64,000 nt of DNA from the NCBI GenBank assembly GCA_012934845.2, contig WNNJ02003038.1, positions 21,165 to 85,164 of the forward strand, read 5' to 3'. Both the position numbers and the translations under genes were made by a program. The DNA comes from Pomphorhynchus laevis (lineage: Eukaryota; Acanthocephala; Palaeacanthocephala; Echinorhynchida; Pomphorhynchidae). Shown here one piece after another: positions 1 through 14,100 of this stretch; positions within the stretch are counted from its first letter, which is position 1, and each line of letters opens with the position of its first letter. The notes beneath the pieces are model-generated. The model did no database searches. It had not been told where the DNA came from and was given only the letters and a program-made list of their open reading frames with translations.

Positions 1-125
1 TTCTTTTACGAAGATGACCCTGATGCACGTCAGTTTTACTCTGTTACAGGTGTGTCTCAAAGCTCCCCACCCTATCCTATCTTATTTCTTGCTGCCTCCA
101 TTGCTCTACGCATATGTATTTATGG
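1..125 (+). mobile_element. LINE-A reverse transcriptase fragment
   Basis: The first 125 bases match the RT core of the LINE-A family found nearly complete at 54,975-58,746. The encoded string includes EDDPDARQFY, then a VSQSSP-like relic of the GVPQGSP motif, then LAAS. The fragment runs off the left window edge and is broken after the LAAS segment. It is a decayed piece with no intact frame. Confidence 0.8.
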
Positions 126-2182
126 GCTCAAATTGTTCATGTTATGGTTCGATACCGTCCGACTTAATAAATCCAAAGTGTATCTGTGGTCAAAACATTA
201 TTTTTGTGGATTAATTATTGTGTACATGAGGTGCATTGCCTATCATAAGGCAAAATGCTCTTCGTGAAATAATATCAGCCTTTCTTTATGAGGTATGCTC
301 AAGTGTTGATATAGAGCCTAATCTTAAGCATGCGCCTGAGGTACTCGCATTTAATCAATACTCGAAGACTCGTTACCTCAATGTGTGTAGATGTAGCTTG
401 CTCTATACTCTTTAACGAAAAATTTGAGCGAACGTTTCTTGATGTCTGTATCATTTCTACCCATGCTCAATATTATGTTAATAGAGATCCGTCTTCATCT
501 TTCAATCTTTCAATTACAATTAAAACATAAAATTGGCAAAATATAATGAAAGTGTCAAATGTTGAACATGGGGGTTATTACCTCTGGGGCATAGGCGATC
601 GTGCCAATTCTATAAACAAGACGATAATCTTTAAGTCAATGAAAAATTACGGATTCCAGTATGCTCATGTAATTGTAAAGTTAAAGATAAAACTCATTTT
701 CGAAATAATCCGGTGCATATCAGTACTGTATAGATGATCTTGCTAAAAGTGAATTACATTCGTAGACAAATAACAGTGAAAATAAGAACTATACAATTAC
801 AAACGATTTGATTACTACTTTTAAAAAATTTTATATATTTTGGGAAAAAATCGTTAACGTGTAAATATAATATGGACATATTTTGCAATTTCGTACAAGA
901 CGGAAAGAGAAGAATGTAGCTGTTACACCCGAGTAAACTCCACTTGTATATCACGTGATCCGTCCAGTTTACCAATAATTAATGGGAATGCAAATGACAG
1001 GTTATGTACGGCTTTGCTGTGTAGAATAAAGAAAATCGGAATGAATGTAAATGAAGGGAGTCAAATGCTTAAAGTAGGTCGGCAATATCGAATTGGTTTA
1101 TAAAATGGTCACCATAATATTCAAAAAGTGCTTTAAACCTTGATACAAGAGGAGCAAAGGCATTTAAACAGTTATATATGATAGCACGTACATGCACACT
1201 CAAAAGTCTCATGAATCCATAACAACTAGAAACTTTTATCGAAAACAAATTCGCGACATTATTACATCATTCGTCAATTTTACGGTGGCGTTTATTTAAA
1301 GAAACTATTAACTACGTCATTCAATAATTTCCGATTCCGAATTTGTTTTCAATATTCGACTTGCGTAGTAATCTCAACTGTTTTCAAGAGTGAATCCTCA
1401 TGTTCACTTAAAGCATTTCATATATGAGATTGTATGAATTTCTCGCTAAAGCTCGCAGATTTTTTTAGACAAGCTAAGTATTGCAGTGGATTAGCTGAGT
1501 TTAGTCTTTGTTAAGCTTGACTTTTACTAAAGACGGACTTGCTGAAAATTGGCAGTGTAGTTTATTTCTCATTTCATTAAAAAAAATTTAAGAAGATACA
1601 TATTGTCATCTACAAACATTTTATTCTAGTTATCGTTATTGTATACTATCAGTGAAGGCTCACGGCCTATGTTATTCTACTGAACGCCATCAAGTAAATC
1701 TTAGATGTACTGTTATTTTTTACATGTAATTATGGATACATCAAAATATTAATGAATTCATGTTATTGCAACAACATTTTTGTTCATATATAAATTTGTT
1801 ACGCATGAACGAAAAATAAATAGTTACAAAACAAAATATTTGTCGTTATATTGTAACTTCCAAGGGTATATAAACTGGTATAGAAGAAAACCCGATCAAT
1901 TAATTAATTGCAGATAAAATTTATTATTTGTTAATATAAAATTGCTAGAGGTACATGGAATATTCATTATAGTTTTATTCAGTCGTTTTTCTTAACTATG
2001 AACACGTTACTGTGTTATTGAAATATCTCTTTAATAGTCCTCAATGCTACTTGAACATGTTGATCCAGTACTTAAATGTAAATTCAGTATTTGTCAAGAA
2101 GCTAGTCATTTCTGTTTCACATACTTAGCTTTATCAGATTCTTGATCACATTTTGCATTAAAACGGTATATAATGTTATCAG
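126..2182. other. No recognisable gene; AT-rich
   Basis: Both strands hold only short ORFs (under 75 codons) without recognisable motifs or splice context. I see no RNA gene or mobile-element protein here. Confidence 0.5.
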
Positions 2183-2605
2183 ATTTTGACGACCGCATCA
2201 TTATCAAACAATTGATCCATTATGTTCCTGATTTTGACAATAAAATATTCGGATATTTGTTTGTGCCACCTAAGCCCCTGGCGAATTAAGCGTTCACATA
2301 CCTTGACAACTTCAATTGTTTGTACTATAAATCTGAATTTATCGACTGTTGGTGTCTTAGAATGTTTAGGAACAGATACAACGATGCCACATTTTTATAG
2401 TGTAATTATAAACTGAGTTTAGATCGAAAAAATAGTGTTGTAAGTGAAGATGCTAGAATTTAATTGTGTTGACGCAAAAGGAACGGATTGATAACTTCAA
2501 TAGTTTAAGCTTTGAACCTGTTTAATCATGTGTAGCGAATATTTTGATCAAATATTTTGAGATATTTGTGTTTTATCCAGTCCAACGAAAATGCGGCTTA
2601 ATAAA
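2183..2605 (+). repeat. Dispersed ~420-bp repeat, copy 1
   Basis: This block recurs almost unchanged at 23,011-23,432 in the same orientation and inverted at 61,712-62,133. All copies start near TTTTGACGACCGCATCATTA and end near ATGCGGCTTAATAAA. This copy lies outside the palindrome. The plus strand has a 64-codon ORF in every copy. On the minus strand a short open string is followed by a GTATGT donor-like site. No known family is recognised, so it could be a non-autonomous transposon or a duplicated exon region. Confidence 0.8.
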
Positions 2606-3072
2606 ATATTAAAAGATAACAATCTAAATATTTTATAAAACATTTAAAGATTGTGGCTTTAAGTAAGAAAATTTGAAATAGTAAATAAAAGCGATGTAGA
2701 TATTAAGCAACATTTGTTAAATGGACTATATCTTTATCTCTAATATAACAAGTTAGACTGCCAAGGTTACAGTGCTAAATGTATGATAGGATGATATTAA
2801 AATAGGATTGGATAAAATCAGTTATTTCTAGTTTACTGACGGGATTTGACGTTTGTATATAAACGACGTAAATGTCGCAACTCTCTTATTCAAAAAAAAC
2901 TGAAATACGAAAAAATTAAAATGTTTCCTATTTATGTGTGCTTGCAAAAATCTCGAAAGTTTAAAATCAATTTGATATAAGTTTTATATTATCAATTATA
3001 GATGTATATGCTTGGGCATTTCTAAATTTTGTTGTCCTTAACGAAATTTAAAATAATTGAAAATTTAAAATA

Positions 3073-4967
3073 ATGTATCAGGTGAACGAATTTGAAAGTG
3101 AACTGTCAACGCTTTACAATGCAGTGATATCTAATGATTCAAAAGCTGAAGAAGACGAAAGCAACTTTTATGATCCTGCTGCAGATGACGAGGATAATAA
3201 ATGGGCGAACGCTAGTAGACGGTAATTTCTTTTTTTAATATTTTTCAAATTTTTGAATTTTTAATATTTTTTCATTTTATGCAGTATAAATATCAAATTT
3301 CATGAAAGTACATTTCAGTAAAACAATCACTTTGTCTGATTTTTCAATTGCATCGTATTGTACAATATTATATAATATCATTATATTGTGATATATCACA
3401 ATATTAGAATTTAATATATAATATTGTTTAATACAATATTATACAATATTGTATTATAAAATTATTTTTTCTATCGTATAATATTGTTTTTATATTCTAT
3501 AATATTGTTTTTATATTCTATAATATTGTTTTTATATTCTATAATATTGTTTTTATATTCTATAATATTGTTTTTATATTCTATAATATTGTGTTATATT
3601 GTATAATATTGAGTTATATTGCATAATATTGTGCTATTTGTATAAAATTGTTTTATATTGTGTTATATGTTATAATATTGTTTTTAAATTTTATAATATT
3701 GTTTTGACATTTTTAGTATTGTTTCTATTGTATAATATTTTGATTTTTTGTATAATATTGTGTTAAATTTTATAATATTAAGTAATATTGTATAACATTG
3801 TTTTTATATTGTATAATATTGTCATATATTGTATTATATTGAGATATATTGTATAATATTGTGTTATATTGTATAATATTGTGTTATATTGTATAATGTT
3901 GTGTTATATTTTATACTATTGTTTTTTATTGAATAATATTTTTTATTGTATAATATTGTTTTTATATTTTATAATATTGTGATATATTGTATAATATTGT
4001 GTTATATTCTATGATATTGTGATATTTTGTATAATATTGTGTTATATGTTATAATATTGTTTTTAAATTTTAAAGTATTGTTGTTATTGTATAATATTGT
4101 GTTATATTGTTTAATATTGTGTTATATTTTATAATATTGTATTTATATTCTTTAATATTGTTTAATATTTTGTTATATTTTATACTATTGTTTTTATATT
4201 CTGTAATATTGTTTAATAGTGTGTTATATTTTATAATATTGTTTTTATATTCTGTAATATTGTTTAATATTTTGTTATATTTTATAATATTATATGACAC
4301 TGTGATACTTAAAATATTGTTATATAGTATTTGATAAATTCATAGTAAAGAGAAAATGCTGATGAAATGAAATCAAGTTTTGTTTCAATGCTGATGGGAA
4401 CTTTAATTAAACTATAATTTAATTAAACTTCAATTAAACTATAATTTTAACATTAATTTTATCCTGATGATGATAGCATTTGACTATCAAAAATTCGATA
4501 TAAAGGTGTTATATATTTAGATTGACTATCTGTACATAGGTTCTATCTATATTAGAATGTAATGGTGATGATTTTTATATTGTTCCAGATTTATTAATTC
4601 TTTCAAGGTTTATAAGTAAAAAATTAGCTTTATCCACAAAGTATAAATTTATTCCTGAATATATTCAAGGTATTTTGACGATGCAAGTATGGTATCTGAT
4701 GCGACGCTAAACTGTCCGTGTTGTATGACTCTTCTATGTACAGACTGCCAAAGGCACGTTAATTACACGACTCAATACAGAGCAATGTTCGTATACAACT
4801 GTGTTATTGACCCTACTAAAAATGCTCCAACATTAAATCAAAGAGATTCAAAGAAGGATGATCGTAAATTCGATATCGTACTTTGTAGACGATGTAATAC
4901 TGGAGTTGCAGCTTATGATGTTAAAGATGAAGTTTACCACTTCTATAATGTTATATCCGGTCATTGA
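3073..4967 (+). CDS. EAPP: E2F-associated phosphoprotein (EAPP)-like, two exons
   Basis: The product resembles EAPP, a nuclear protein known in vertebrates to bind activating E2Fs. Exon 1 is 3,073-3,221 and ends at a GTAATT donor. The intron is 3,222-4,669 and ends TTCAAG. Exon 2 is 4,670-4,967, giving about 148 residues in phase. Family signatures are an acidic YDPAADDEDNKWANASRR block (compare EAPP YDPEKDNRDQAWVDAQRR), then LNCPCCMTLLCTDCQRH, TQYRAMFV, a CRRC pair, and the ending EVYHFYNVISGH. The paired cysteines suggest metal binding. The protein is about half the human length because the acidic N-terminal region is missing. A CAG acceptor at 3,079-3,081 just before VNEFESEL means exon 1 may instead be internal, with N-terminal exons upstream that I could not find. 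It is intact where visible. Confidence 0.82.
3360..4325 (+). repeat. TA-rich minisatellite in the EAPP intron
   Basis: About 960 bp are built from imperfect tandem units of roughly 20 bp around TATAATATTGTTTTTATATT, alternating with TGTGTTATATTG variants. It makes up most of the single EAPP intron. The 75- and 76-codon ORFs inside it on both strands are repeat artefacts. Confidence 0.9.
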
Positions 4968-4978
4968 AATATATTTGA

Positions 4979-4984
4979 AATAAA
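4979..4984 (+). promoter_or_regulatory. Candidate polyadenylation signal of EAPP
   Basis: An AATAAA hexamer lies 12 bases after the EAPP stop codon. The distance is short, but this is the first canonical signal on the strand. Confidence 0.45.
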
Positions 4985-5810
4985 TCTTATTGTTTGAAGA
5001 TATTATAGCACTGGTAAATTCATGTTCAAAGCCCGTTCACTAGTGATATTGTATATTCGCTTGAACAAATGCACACAGGTTTATAATTTGTAATATAGAG
5101 GTGACTTGTGCATAGCAATACTACGGTAGTTATATGTCCGTCTATTCGTATCCATACGCACGCAACAGTCACTAAGAATGATCATTTTAACGGCATTTGT
5201 TGTATAATGCAACGATATAGGACGATATGTCCATTTGATTTTAATCTTTAGTATATTTTATAATATGTCATATCAGGGATATTGATATAGTTCTTTAATT
5301 AGTACTCTTCTGCATTTATTTTCGAACTTAGAGTTCATATATATGGTATTGGATATAGACAAATTGCAACGAAATGATAGCAGTTTAAGATAAATATTAT
5401 TATTTTTGTTTGAAATAAAATAACTTTAATTTAGTAAAATAATTTTCATTTATTAAAATAATTATATAAAAAATAAAACTGCTATTTTAATTAAATATAT
5501 TTAAACTTTTAGCACATTACAATAAAGATTGTATAGTATATCAAATACGTTGTGATGATTTTGATAGAGTGTATATAGGTCAATCGGGCAGGGTTTATCA
5601 AAACGTTTTGGCCAATATAAATATTCTGTTGAAAAGGAATTGGATCAAGGACTGCTATTGATCATTCCTTAAGCAATTTCCATAAGTAAAGTGATTTCAG
5701 TTAATAAAATACAAGAAGCTTTTTATGCAATTGTGAATTTTTGCATAAAAAATGTTTCGTTTATGTTTGGTTTGTTTTATATGTTTAGTTTATGTTTTAT
5801 ATGTTTGGTT
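4985..5810. other. Intergenic, no gene seen
   Basis: AT-rich DNA with only short unsupported ORFs. Confidence 0.5.
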
Positions 5811-5955
5811 TACGGGGGATCCTTCTCCGTAAACCATCATACCTCCTCCCACTGTATATTTTGCCTCATCGATCATCCTCATAGTACACAACCTCACTTT
5901 CTTATGCTTCCATATCGATGATCACATTTCCCTTAAACCCTTCGTCCGTGACAAG
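5811..5955 (+). mobile_element. LINE-B fragment
   Basis: The stretch TATATTTTGCCTCAT followed by CGTGACAAGGTCCGC matches 48,780-48,895 inside the LINE-B copy of the right arm, with scattered differences. It is a short internal piece without an intact frame. Confidence 0.7.
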
Positions 5956-7409
5956 GTCCGCCCGTAGACTAAATAGACTAAAAACGATTGGATGAGATCA
6001 CTTCGATATCTGCGCGATAAGGCGGACCTGTGCCTAGCCTGTCAGATTTTACAGGAAATCGTCATCGACTCAGAGCGCTAATGCATACGCGTGATATAAC
6101 CTAACTTCGTGGTCATCAGTTCATGTTAAAAAACACAACGATTACGCTACAAAACAATAGCAAGTACCCTCTACATTTACTTTTTCTACATTTACGTTTT
6201 CTGATTGTGACGCAACTTGTAATGAGCCTTGCTGCTCACTTTGTTGTCCATTGATAATAATGTGTATTTTTAGAGATAAAATATTTTTAGAAATATTTCA
6301 ACAAAGTATTTTTAGAAATAAATTTAAACTCTTAATCGGAAAATTTTTATGATGGATAATAAATAATATACTTTGTATTATAATAAGATACTAGATAATC
6401 AAATTTCATCAAAGAAAATACTTCATTTGCATGTATTTGGCCCTGCCTCAATGTTGGATCGAGACATGATAACATAGCAGTTCCTCCTAATGAACTTTCA
6501 TATGAATTCTGATACATCGTCTGTTATTTGTCAATTCCTAAAATTTGATTTTTATTTTAAATTTCAATTTTAAATTTTAATTTTATAAAAGTTATATGAA
6601 ATCTCATATAACAATTATTAATTGTTTATAATTTAATTATTATCAAATTATTTGAATTTTATTTAAATTTAAATTTTAACTTTATAAATATAAATTATTT
6701 TAAATATTATATAACAATTACTAATTTTAAAAATTATTTATTATTTAATTATTTGAATTTTATTCGGCATTATTTTAACTTATAAATAATATAAAATACG
6801 TATACTCAGCTTGCTGATCTGGTTTCTCAGTTTTAATTTATTTAAAATATGGAGAGGCTTTGGTATCTATGGATTTTGCGACTATTAATACAGCTGGAAA
6901 CTTAAAAGATAAAATTTCATCGAAAATTGAATAAAATTTTGAATCTAATAAATTGAATATTATTTATTAGTCAATTCATAACAATTGACTTTAAAATTCT
7001 AACTTTTTATTAATAAAAAAATATATAAAATCAAATATATTCATTATTTATAATTATTAATTTAATTTATCATTAATTTTAATATGCTTTGTATTAGAAT
7101 AAGGTACACTATATAATTAAATGTCATCATAAATACGTCATTAGCATATATTTGGCTCTGCTGATATGTTGGGTCGAGGAATATGGGCCGAAACCTGATA
7201 ACACAGCAGTTTCTCCTGATGACCTTTAATCCTTATTCTGATACCTCATTTATTATTTATTAGTCAATTCATAACTATTACCTTTTAACTTCTAACTTTA
7301 TATAAATAAAAATTACATAAAGTCAAATATATTCATTATTTATAATTATTAATTTTATTTATCATTAATTTTGATATATGTATAGTACAATAGGACTCTG
7401 GCTGACTAT
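5956..7409. other. AT-rich intergenic stretch
   Basis: Mostly low-complexity A/T sequence with no supported gene. One minus-strand open string at 6,142-6,279 reads like a Gln/Ser-rich peptide (GQQSEQQGSLQVASQSENV) and ends in a stop. It has no recognised homologue or clear splice signals, so I leave it uncalled. Confidence 0.4.
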
Positions 7410-8375
7410 ATCAAAAGCTGGTGTCTGTCAGCTTTTGACAGACTAACAATTAAGAGATCGCTATCACAATGCAGTTAGCCCCACCATCCGAATCCGAAAT
7501 TGCCCTATATTAATGTTGCGAGAAGACTATGCTTATTCAAAAAAATCATGTGACGTGCTTTAGATCTGCGGCCTCTTTCGATTTAAAATTTCATTATTTC
7601 CCTTTACAAACAAGCCCTTGCTCGTAACATCCGCTATCATTTAATTAGGCGAAATTTGATCCACTAAGTTTTCAGTGGTATAGTGGACGCTCGTTTCACT
7701 CAGCAGTTGGTTAAGTGTATCGGTTCTGTCAGGAGAAAATCATCACTTATATGCGGCTATTTCTCTCGACTTTTACTCTGCATTTGACCGTATTTCCATT
7801 CCCTTTGTTATCTCATCTCTTAGATTCCGCGGGTTGTCTGCGAGAATTGTTAACAAGGTAGCAATAATGTTGTATACCGAGCGCTTCTACTATAAAGACG
7901 ACCCTGATATGTGTCCGTTCTAACCAATTATGGTGTACATCAAGGCTATTTTCTCTCCAATCTTATACTTAGCTGCCTCAATTATTCTTCTTAAACCTTT
8001 AATGCAAGATCAATATCTTGTGGTATTTGCTGATGATACCATCGCCTTATTTTCAGGACACCGGTGTTGAATGATGTTGCTTATAAAACAGCAATTTTTA
8101 GGATGAATAGTGCGGTTAGCCCCATCCAACTTCCTTCATAATCCTTTCAAGGCGCAGGTGGTTGTCTTTTATATCATACCTACAACAAGAAAAAAACTAA
8201 ACAGATTGGCAATCAAAGCCTTCTCAAATATTATGACGAATCAACCGATATTTTATTTGCACATAGAGTAAGATACTCGGGTTTTATCATTTCGGTGAAC
8301 AGGACTGCCCTATTTGACTTGAATAAATTTAAGAATATCCTAAAGAGGGAAAGATGGGCCCTGAAACAAATGGTG
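7410..8375 (+). mobile_element. LINE-A fragment, decayed RT region
   Basis: Colinear with 57,480-58,430 of the right-arm LINE-A. It starts at CTGTCAGCTTTTGACAG and runs through the RT core (FDRISIPFVISSLR region, then CTACTATAAAGACGACCCTG) to the sequence encoding the ALK end. Many substitutions and small indels interrupt the frame, so it is clearly older than the copies in the arms. Confidence 0.85.
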
Positions 8376-8629
8376 TTATAACACTTGCACACACTTTGAT
8401 ATACTACATTATTACATTGTACATCGCCGCAATAACCCTTGTTAATGATATACGTCCTTATAGATACATATATTTACTTCGTGAACCATTTAAGTGTAAA
8501 GTTGTGTTGATAGTGTAATAACGTTTTATAACGAAAAATTGACGTGGTTATTATATAATATTGATTATTATGAACTTGACTTTGCATGATATTTACTTTA
8601 TTTGTTAAAATAGATTTATAGATTTATTA

Positions 8630-10340
8630 AATAATTTATTGAATGGATTTATGGATAAACGTTTTAGACCTGAAACACGTTACATTGATCCGGACAATGC
8701 AAAAGCTACCGATGAATGGAGACATCGAAAGAAGCGCTTCACATCATATCTCTCAGTCGTTACAGAGATAACTGGGGAACAAAAACTTCCTGTACTGATT
8801 GACATTATTAGTAGTTCACTTTACTCGCGTATCGATGATTGTAAAGCTTATTTTGAAAAACGAGTCAATGTTTCAAAACTGAAAAACATACTGTTCAATC
8901 GTCACTTATTGTCTATCAGCAGGCAAACGAAAGATCAATCCATCGATCTTTATTTTCAAAGTTTACACAATCTTGCTAAATAATGCGATTTTACTTCTGT
9001 CCGCTGAAGACTATCTAAAGAGTACGTAAGAGATTCCTTTATACGCGAATTAAAATCAGCAACTATTCGTCAAAGACTTATGAAAAAGTGTACACTTACT
9101 ATGGAACAATCACTTAATACTGCGCAGTCTCGAGCATGCTGAATTTCAGGCCTTGGGTTATACTCAACAATTCGGCTCTGAGAATTGAGTTTCTTCATGC
9201 AAAAGAAGTTCTGATAACGACGAAATTATGGAATGTAAAGTACCACATGTGTCTTCCATTCAACACAACTGTTATTTTTGTGGAGGTGGATGACATGTTA
9301 AAATCGATTATTTCGCTCGTTTGACAAAGTGCAACAATTGCGGTAAGCAAGGTCATTACGCTAAAGTATGTCGATCTCCCACTCTCTCAAGTAAGCGTAA
9401 TCTAAATAATGTAAATCTAGCCACCATTTCCTGCAGTACAATATAACCTTCGTTGGATAAAGCAATGATATCAGTTTAAATAAATGTGAACCAACTCAAC
9501 GCCTTAATTGATAGCGGAAGTGTTGGTGAATTTATATCTCTACAAGCACTTGAGCTCTGTAAACTTCTAACAAGTCCTTGTAACGAGATTGTTCATCTAG
9601 CGTCAGACTTACATGCATGTAACATAACTAGAAAGTGTATTGCATCTATTAATGTGAAGGGTTAAACCCTTGAAAATATGAATTTGTTGGTATTAGACAC
9701 GTTGTATACTTATGTTATACTTGGCCATTTATTTCTCTCTCTCTCGCTTTCATGATTTAAAAATACATTTTGTGGAGCTAACCATTCTATTTGTTTGCAA
9801 GCATCTTTAATGTGTTCTTGTTATTTGCCCAATTCGAGCTTATTTCATTCTCTTTCACCTGATTGCAAAATAATTCAAACCCAGTCCAGACGACAAACAA
9901 AATTCCATGACTCATTTATCGAAGTGGAAATTAAAAAGTTGCTGCGTGAAAGTATCATCGAACATTGTTATTCTCCCTGTCTAGCATAAGCTCTTATTGT
10001 AACTCATTAAAATGGTAAGCATCTTATGGTAACGAACTATTAGCAAATTCACATCTCTAGATGACGTTCTTTACCAACAACTGATGATCTAATTGGCAAA
10101 ATCTTTGTTTCATCTCTTGCTACTTAAAATCGGCTTATAATCAAATACCACTGCGATAGGGTGTATACGGCATCTGAATTAGCAGGTCACTTTATAAATT
10201 TAAAAAGATGCATGTTGGTTTAACTAACGGAGTTGTTGCATTTCAGCGAATTATAACTACTTTGGTTAGAGAGGAGAAGCTTCAAGGTGTATATGCATAC
10301 CTAGATGATGTGGCTATTGCTGGTGTTACTAAAAATTAAA
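8630..10340 (+). mobile_element. Ty3/gypsy LTR-retrotransposon fossil (G1)
   Basis: A broken Ty3/gypsy copy. The parts in order are a gag segment (8,639-8,983, with RFRPETRYIDPD and FNRHLLSISRQ like other animal gypsy gags), a zinc-knuckle region near 9,330-9,375, a protease-like region near 9,500-9,560 and the start of reverse transcriptase near 9,880-10,330. RNase H and integrase are absent and no LTRs were recognised. It carries multiple breaks and looks old. Confidence 0.8.
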
Positions 10341-11124
10341 TATAAATTATAAAAGATTTATGACTATAATAACTGGGTATTATCTTACTTTAAACTAAGA
10401 GTATAGGTGTCTTGTCACGAGATGAGTTAATATGTAATAACAACAAGTTTGACCGTGCTTAGACAGGATGTCAGCAGCGGTAACAATCCAACAATAATTA
10501 ATAATAAATAATTATTATTTTTAAATAATAATTAAAATAAATGTATTTTGATTAATTTATAGTCTTGATTGCCTGAATAAAAGCGGAATATTTATACATT
10601 TTTTCATATTATTGATTTCCGTGAAGCTCTGACTGCTTTGTCTTCCTTTTAAACTTTAAATTCACCGTTTTTATTCGTATAACAATGCTCTATTATTCCA
10701 TTAATTTTCAATAGGTTTTGATTAGTGAATAGTAAGTTGACTACTATTTTTGAATCTATCCTGATTTTATCGTTTGTCGCGCATTATTTCAGAACAATTT
10801 CCGTCCGTTTTATCTTTGGCTATTGTTCTAATTACTTTTGTATTTGTTCATTTTCTTCGATTGTATACATAATGTCCTTACTCAACATCATAAGCGTCAT
10901 GTATAAACGCTTCATTTACTAACAAAATTACAATACTCCTTGTATTCTTTATATGTATAAAGGATTAATTATAGCATTCTAACAATATAAAACATTATGT
11001 TGTATATTTAAAAACGACATTTCAACCTTACTTAAATACTAGCAGTATAACAAAGAATCGAAAATTTGGTTTTTTTTATATTTTTGTAAAAGAATTCAAT
11101 ACACATTATCAGTAACATTTACTG
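10341..11124. other. Intergenic, no gene seen
   Basis: AT-rich DNA between the gypsy fossil and the 3' end of the dynein gene. No supported ORF or RNA gene. Confidence 0.5.
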
Positions 11125-11191
11125 TTAATTATCGTTGTTTATTAACGCAGCACCTCTTAAAATCCAACGGGTCTTCATTGCCATAATAAAG

Positions 11192-14100
11192 CTATATTGA
11201 TGTTATATAGTTCTCGTCAGTTCTTTTGGTGCGCTTGTAGACCGGGCAATCGTATATTTTGGCAACAGTTTTTGAATTTATTTGTTTTTTATCAACGCCA
11301 GATATCATTTGATTAGCTCGACGTTCACTTTTTATAGGTGTTATGCTAGCTGCTTGTTTTTTAGTTTTTGATTGTTCATTCACTGCATACATGTGAATGA
11401 CGGGCATCAGGTGGTATAAAATTTTATTTGCAGGCTCACACAAAGAAGCTTGCTTTGGATTCCAAGCCGCACCTTCAAAGTACATACCGTATATGTAGAC
11501 ACCCTCGGTACGAGCCTGCCTAACATCTTCTTTATTCATTCGTGTTTCAGTACTTTTTACGGTAAAAAAATCAGGTGCCCAATCATGATGTGATCGAGTA
11601 ATTTCTTGTCTCATAGCTGTTAAACATCCAGACAGATTAACACTGGCATTATCAATATTGTGCACTTCAAATATTACTTTGACATTCGTAGCCATTGGTA
11701 TTCTATCAGCATTTGCCAATGTTAGCAACTTGTTATCATCTAAAACTGAATTTAAATTCCCGATCCAAACAGCGTAAACAGGACCATCCAATACCATCCA
11801 CCATGATTCTTTTCTTTGTTGCCTAACACTGTTACTGTACATTTTAAGAAATCGTCTCCATAAAATAGAAAATATTCTATCCGTCCAATCGTTTGTGGCA
11901 ACGTCTAGTTCGCCGAACATTTGTGCCGATGTTATCGCCTTTGGATTCATTCGATATTCTCGTGTCAGTGTTCCCATACTCGTTAGTGCTCCTTCCAGCA
12001 CTGTAATGCAAAATGATTTACCGACCACACTAGGGCCAAGCACCATTATACCGTGACGAACAAGTTGTGTATTATACAATTGAAGGATCTTCAAATTCCA
12101 ATCTGCATGATTGCATAGATTTAGTTCGTTACATTTAAAATCAATAGCTACATGCAAGTCATCTTTATTGTCTGCTTTTATGGAGACTGACGGAAACAAA
12201 TCATTAAGTAGTGATAGAAATAAGCGTTCATCTTCATCAACTAATTTCGATAGATTTGTATCTCTTAAAACTCTGAGAACAGCAACCGATTCTTCTTTAG
12301 CGTTTGGTTTCTTTGCAATGCCCGGTGTTCTTAAAACAGCACAAACATTTCTCATACCAAAATCGCAGTCAACTTGCTTACTGAGTTGATCCTCACATAA
12401 TTTATACAGTAAATAGATTTTCTGAGGTAGTATCACATTGTTTTTGAACCCACAACTGTCCAATTTAAAACGTATTATAATCTGTCGATCTGGAACCATC
12501 ATTGCGAGAACTATGAAATTAACCTTTAAATTGTTAGACAGTTCTGTTTTATCCGCGTATCCTGGATTCATTGTTATTATTATAGCGAAAGAAGTATCCG
12601 TAGAAATTCGTTGACCGTCTGTGAATATCAATTCGCTGTGTCTGTTACGTTTTGCATGTAACAATGTGGTAAATGTTACGATGTTATTCATGTTACGATG
12701 TGGTAAATTGAACAGTTGCTCGCCTTCGTAAAGAGATCGGTGTCGATGCCGTAAAAGATCAAACTTCGAACTAGACAATCTCATTCTATCGCTTGTTTCT
12801 TTAGCAGCCACTCCTTCTATCATTGGTCCTGTAGTTTGGTATTGATTGTCAAATTTGTTATGTTCGCCAAAGAATACTTCAATGTCATTTAGTAGATCAT
12901 TTACGAACATACTTCTAGATTTTAAAATGTCATAATGTGCTAATTCAGCTTTTGCTATTAATTCTTCATAACTGTGTGCAAGCTCCTCAGACTTATCCGT
13001 GATATTAAATGGCCGCAAGCTTTGCTGTTCTTCTTGATAATGATAAGCTATTGCATTAAAAGCTGTACGTAACTTCATACAAGATCTTTCTATTTTATGT
13101 TGAGAACTTCGTGTTGCGTCAATTGCAGATAGAACGGTCTTAAAGTCATCAACAGAATGAAGTTCCTTGTCTAGTTTTTTAATTAATCTCTGCATAAACA
13201 CATGAATACTTGATACATTTTCAATTAACAGTTGTTGAACGTGTTCACATGCTTTTAGTTTTCTATTTACGACTTGTTGAACGATACTGCTTTTAAATGA
13301 TGTCATGATTAGCTTTAATTGAAAGATGTTATGATAATCTTCAATCTGTTGTACATATTTTACAATACTGTCAAGTTCACTTAATCCGTTAAGAATGGAC
13401 ATAATTCCAAAATCTTCCCTTCTTATAGCTACACTTTTATCCGATATGGTTTCATCTGATTGCCAAATATAACTGTATTTGTATAAATACTGCAGACTAC
13501 TTTCAAAAATTTCTTTATTCATAACAATGCAATTTGATAAATCCTTGTAGATTCGGTTTACCTTAACATCTGTGCGAATATCATTATATAAAACCGCCCG
13601 AGGTAACTCAAATAAATTATATACATCAGTGGATTTTGAATTTTCTGCAGTGTATTTACAATCCAAAGTAGACAATTTCTTTAAAATTAATTGAAATACG
13701 TCGATATCTCCTCGCATTGCATCAAGTCTCCCTGGGTAGTCTATGCAGTGAATCGTGTCCGCTTCCAATTTCTTCGATTGACCACATATCTTGACCCCTT
13801 TTGAAACATTTAAAATATATTGCACCACCTGATTCACGCTATGCTGCAATTTGTCTAAACTCGGACTCAATTTTATCATCTGATCCTCTAGAATAACATC
13901 AACACAGAAGACAGGTGTTTGTACATGCTCATCATTTAGAGCATCGGAGCTTTGAACGTATAAAGCTGTTTTACATTTTTCAACTTTATTTAAGTGAACA
14001 CGTTTTCTACTCAATAAGTGTTCCCGAAGCTTGTCTAAAGAGTTTATTGTTTTATAAATTAATCCTTCAGTCATACGTCCTTTATAGTAATTCCATATCC

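Noticed and set aside
754-975. 73-codon minus-strand ORF
   Set aside because: No motif, splice context or repeat support.
4070-4334. Two overlapping 75-76 codon ORFs
   Set aside because: Both are reading frames through the TA-rich minisatellite.
11138-11143. AATAAA as poly-A signal for the dynein
   Set aside because: It lies within the out-of-frame continuation of C-terminal homology (WILRGAALI...), so it is probably coding by origin.
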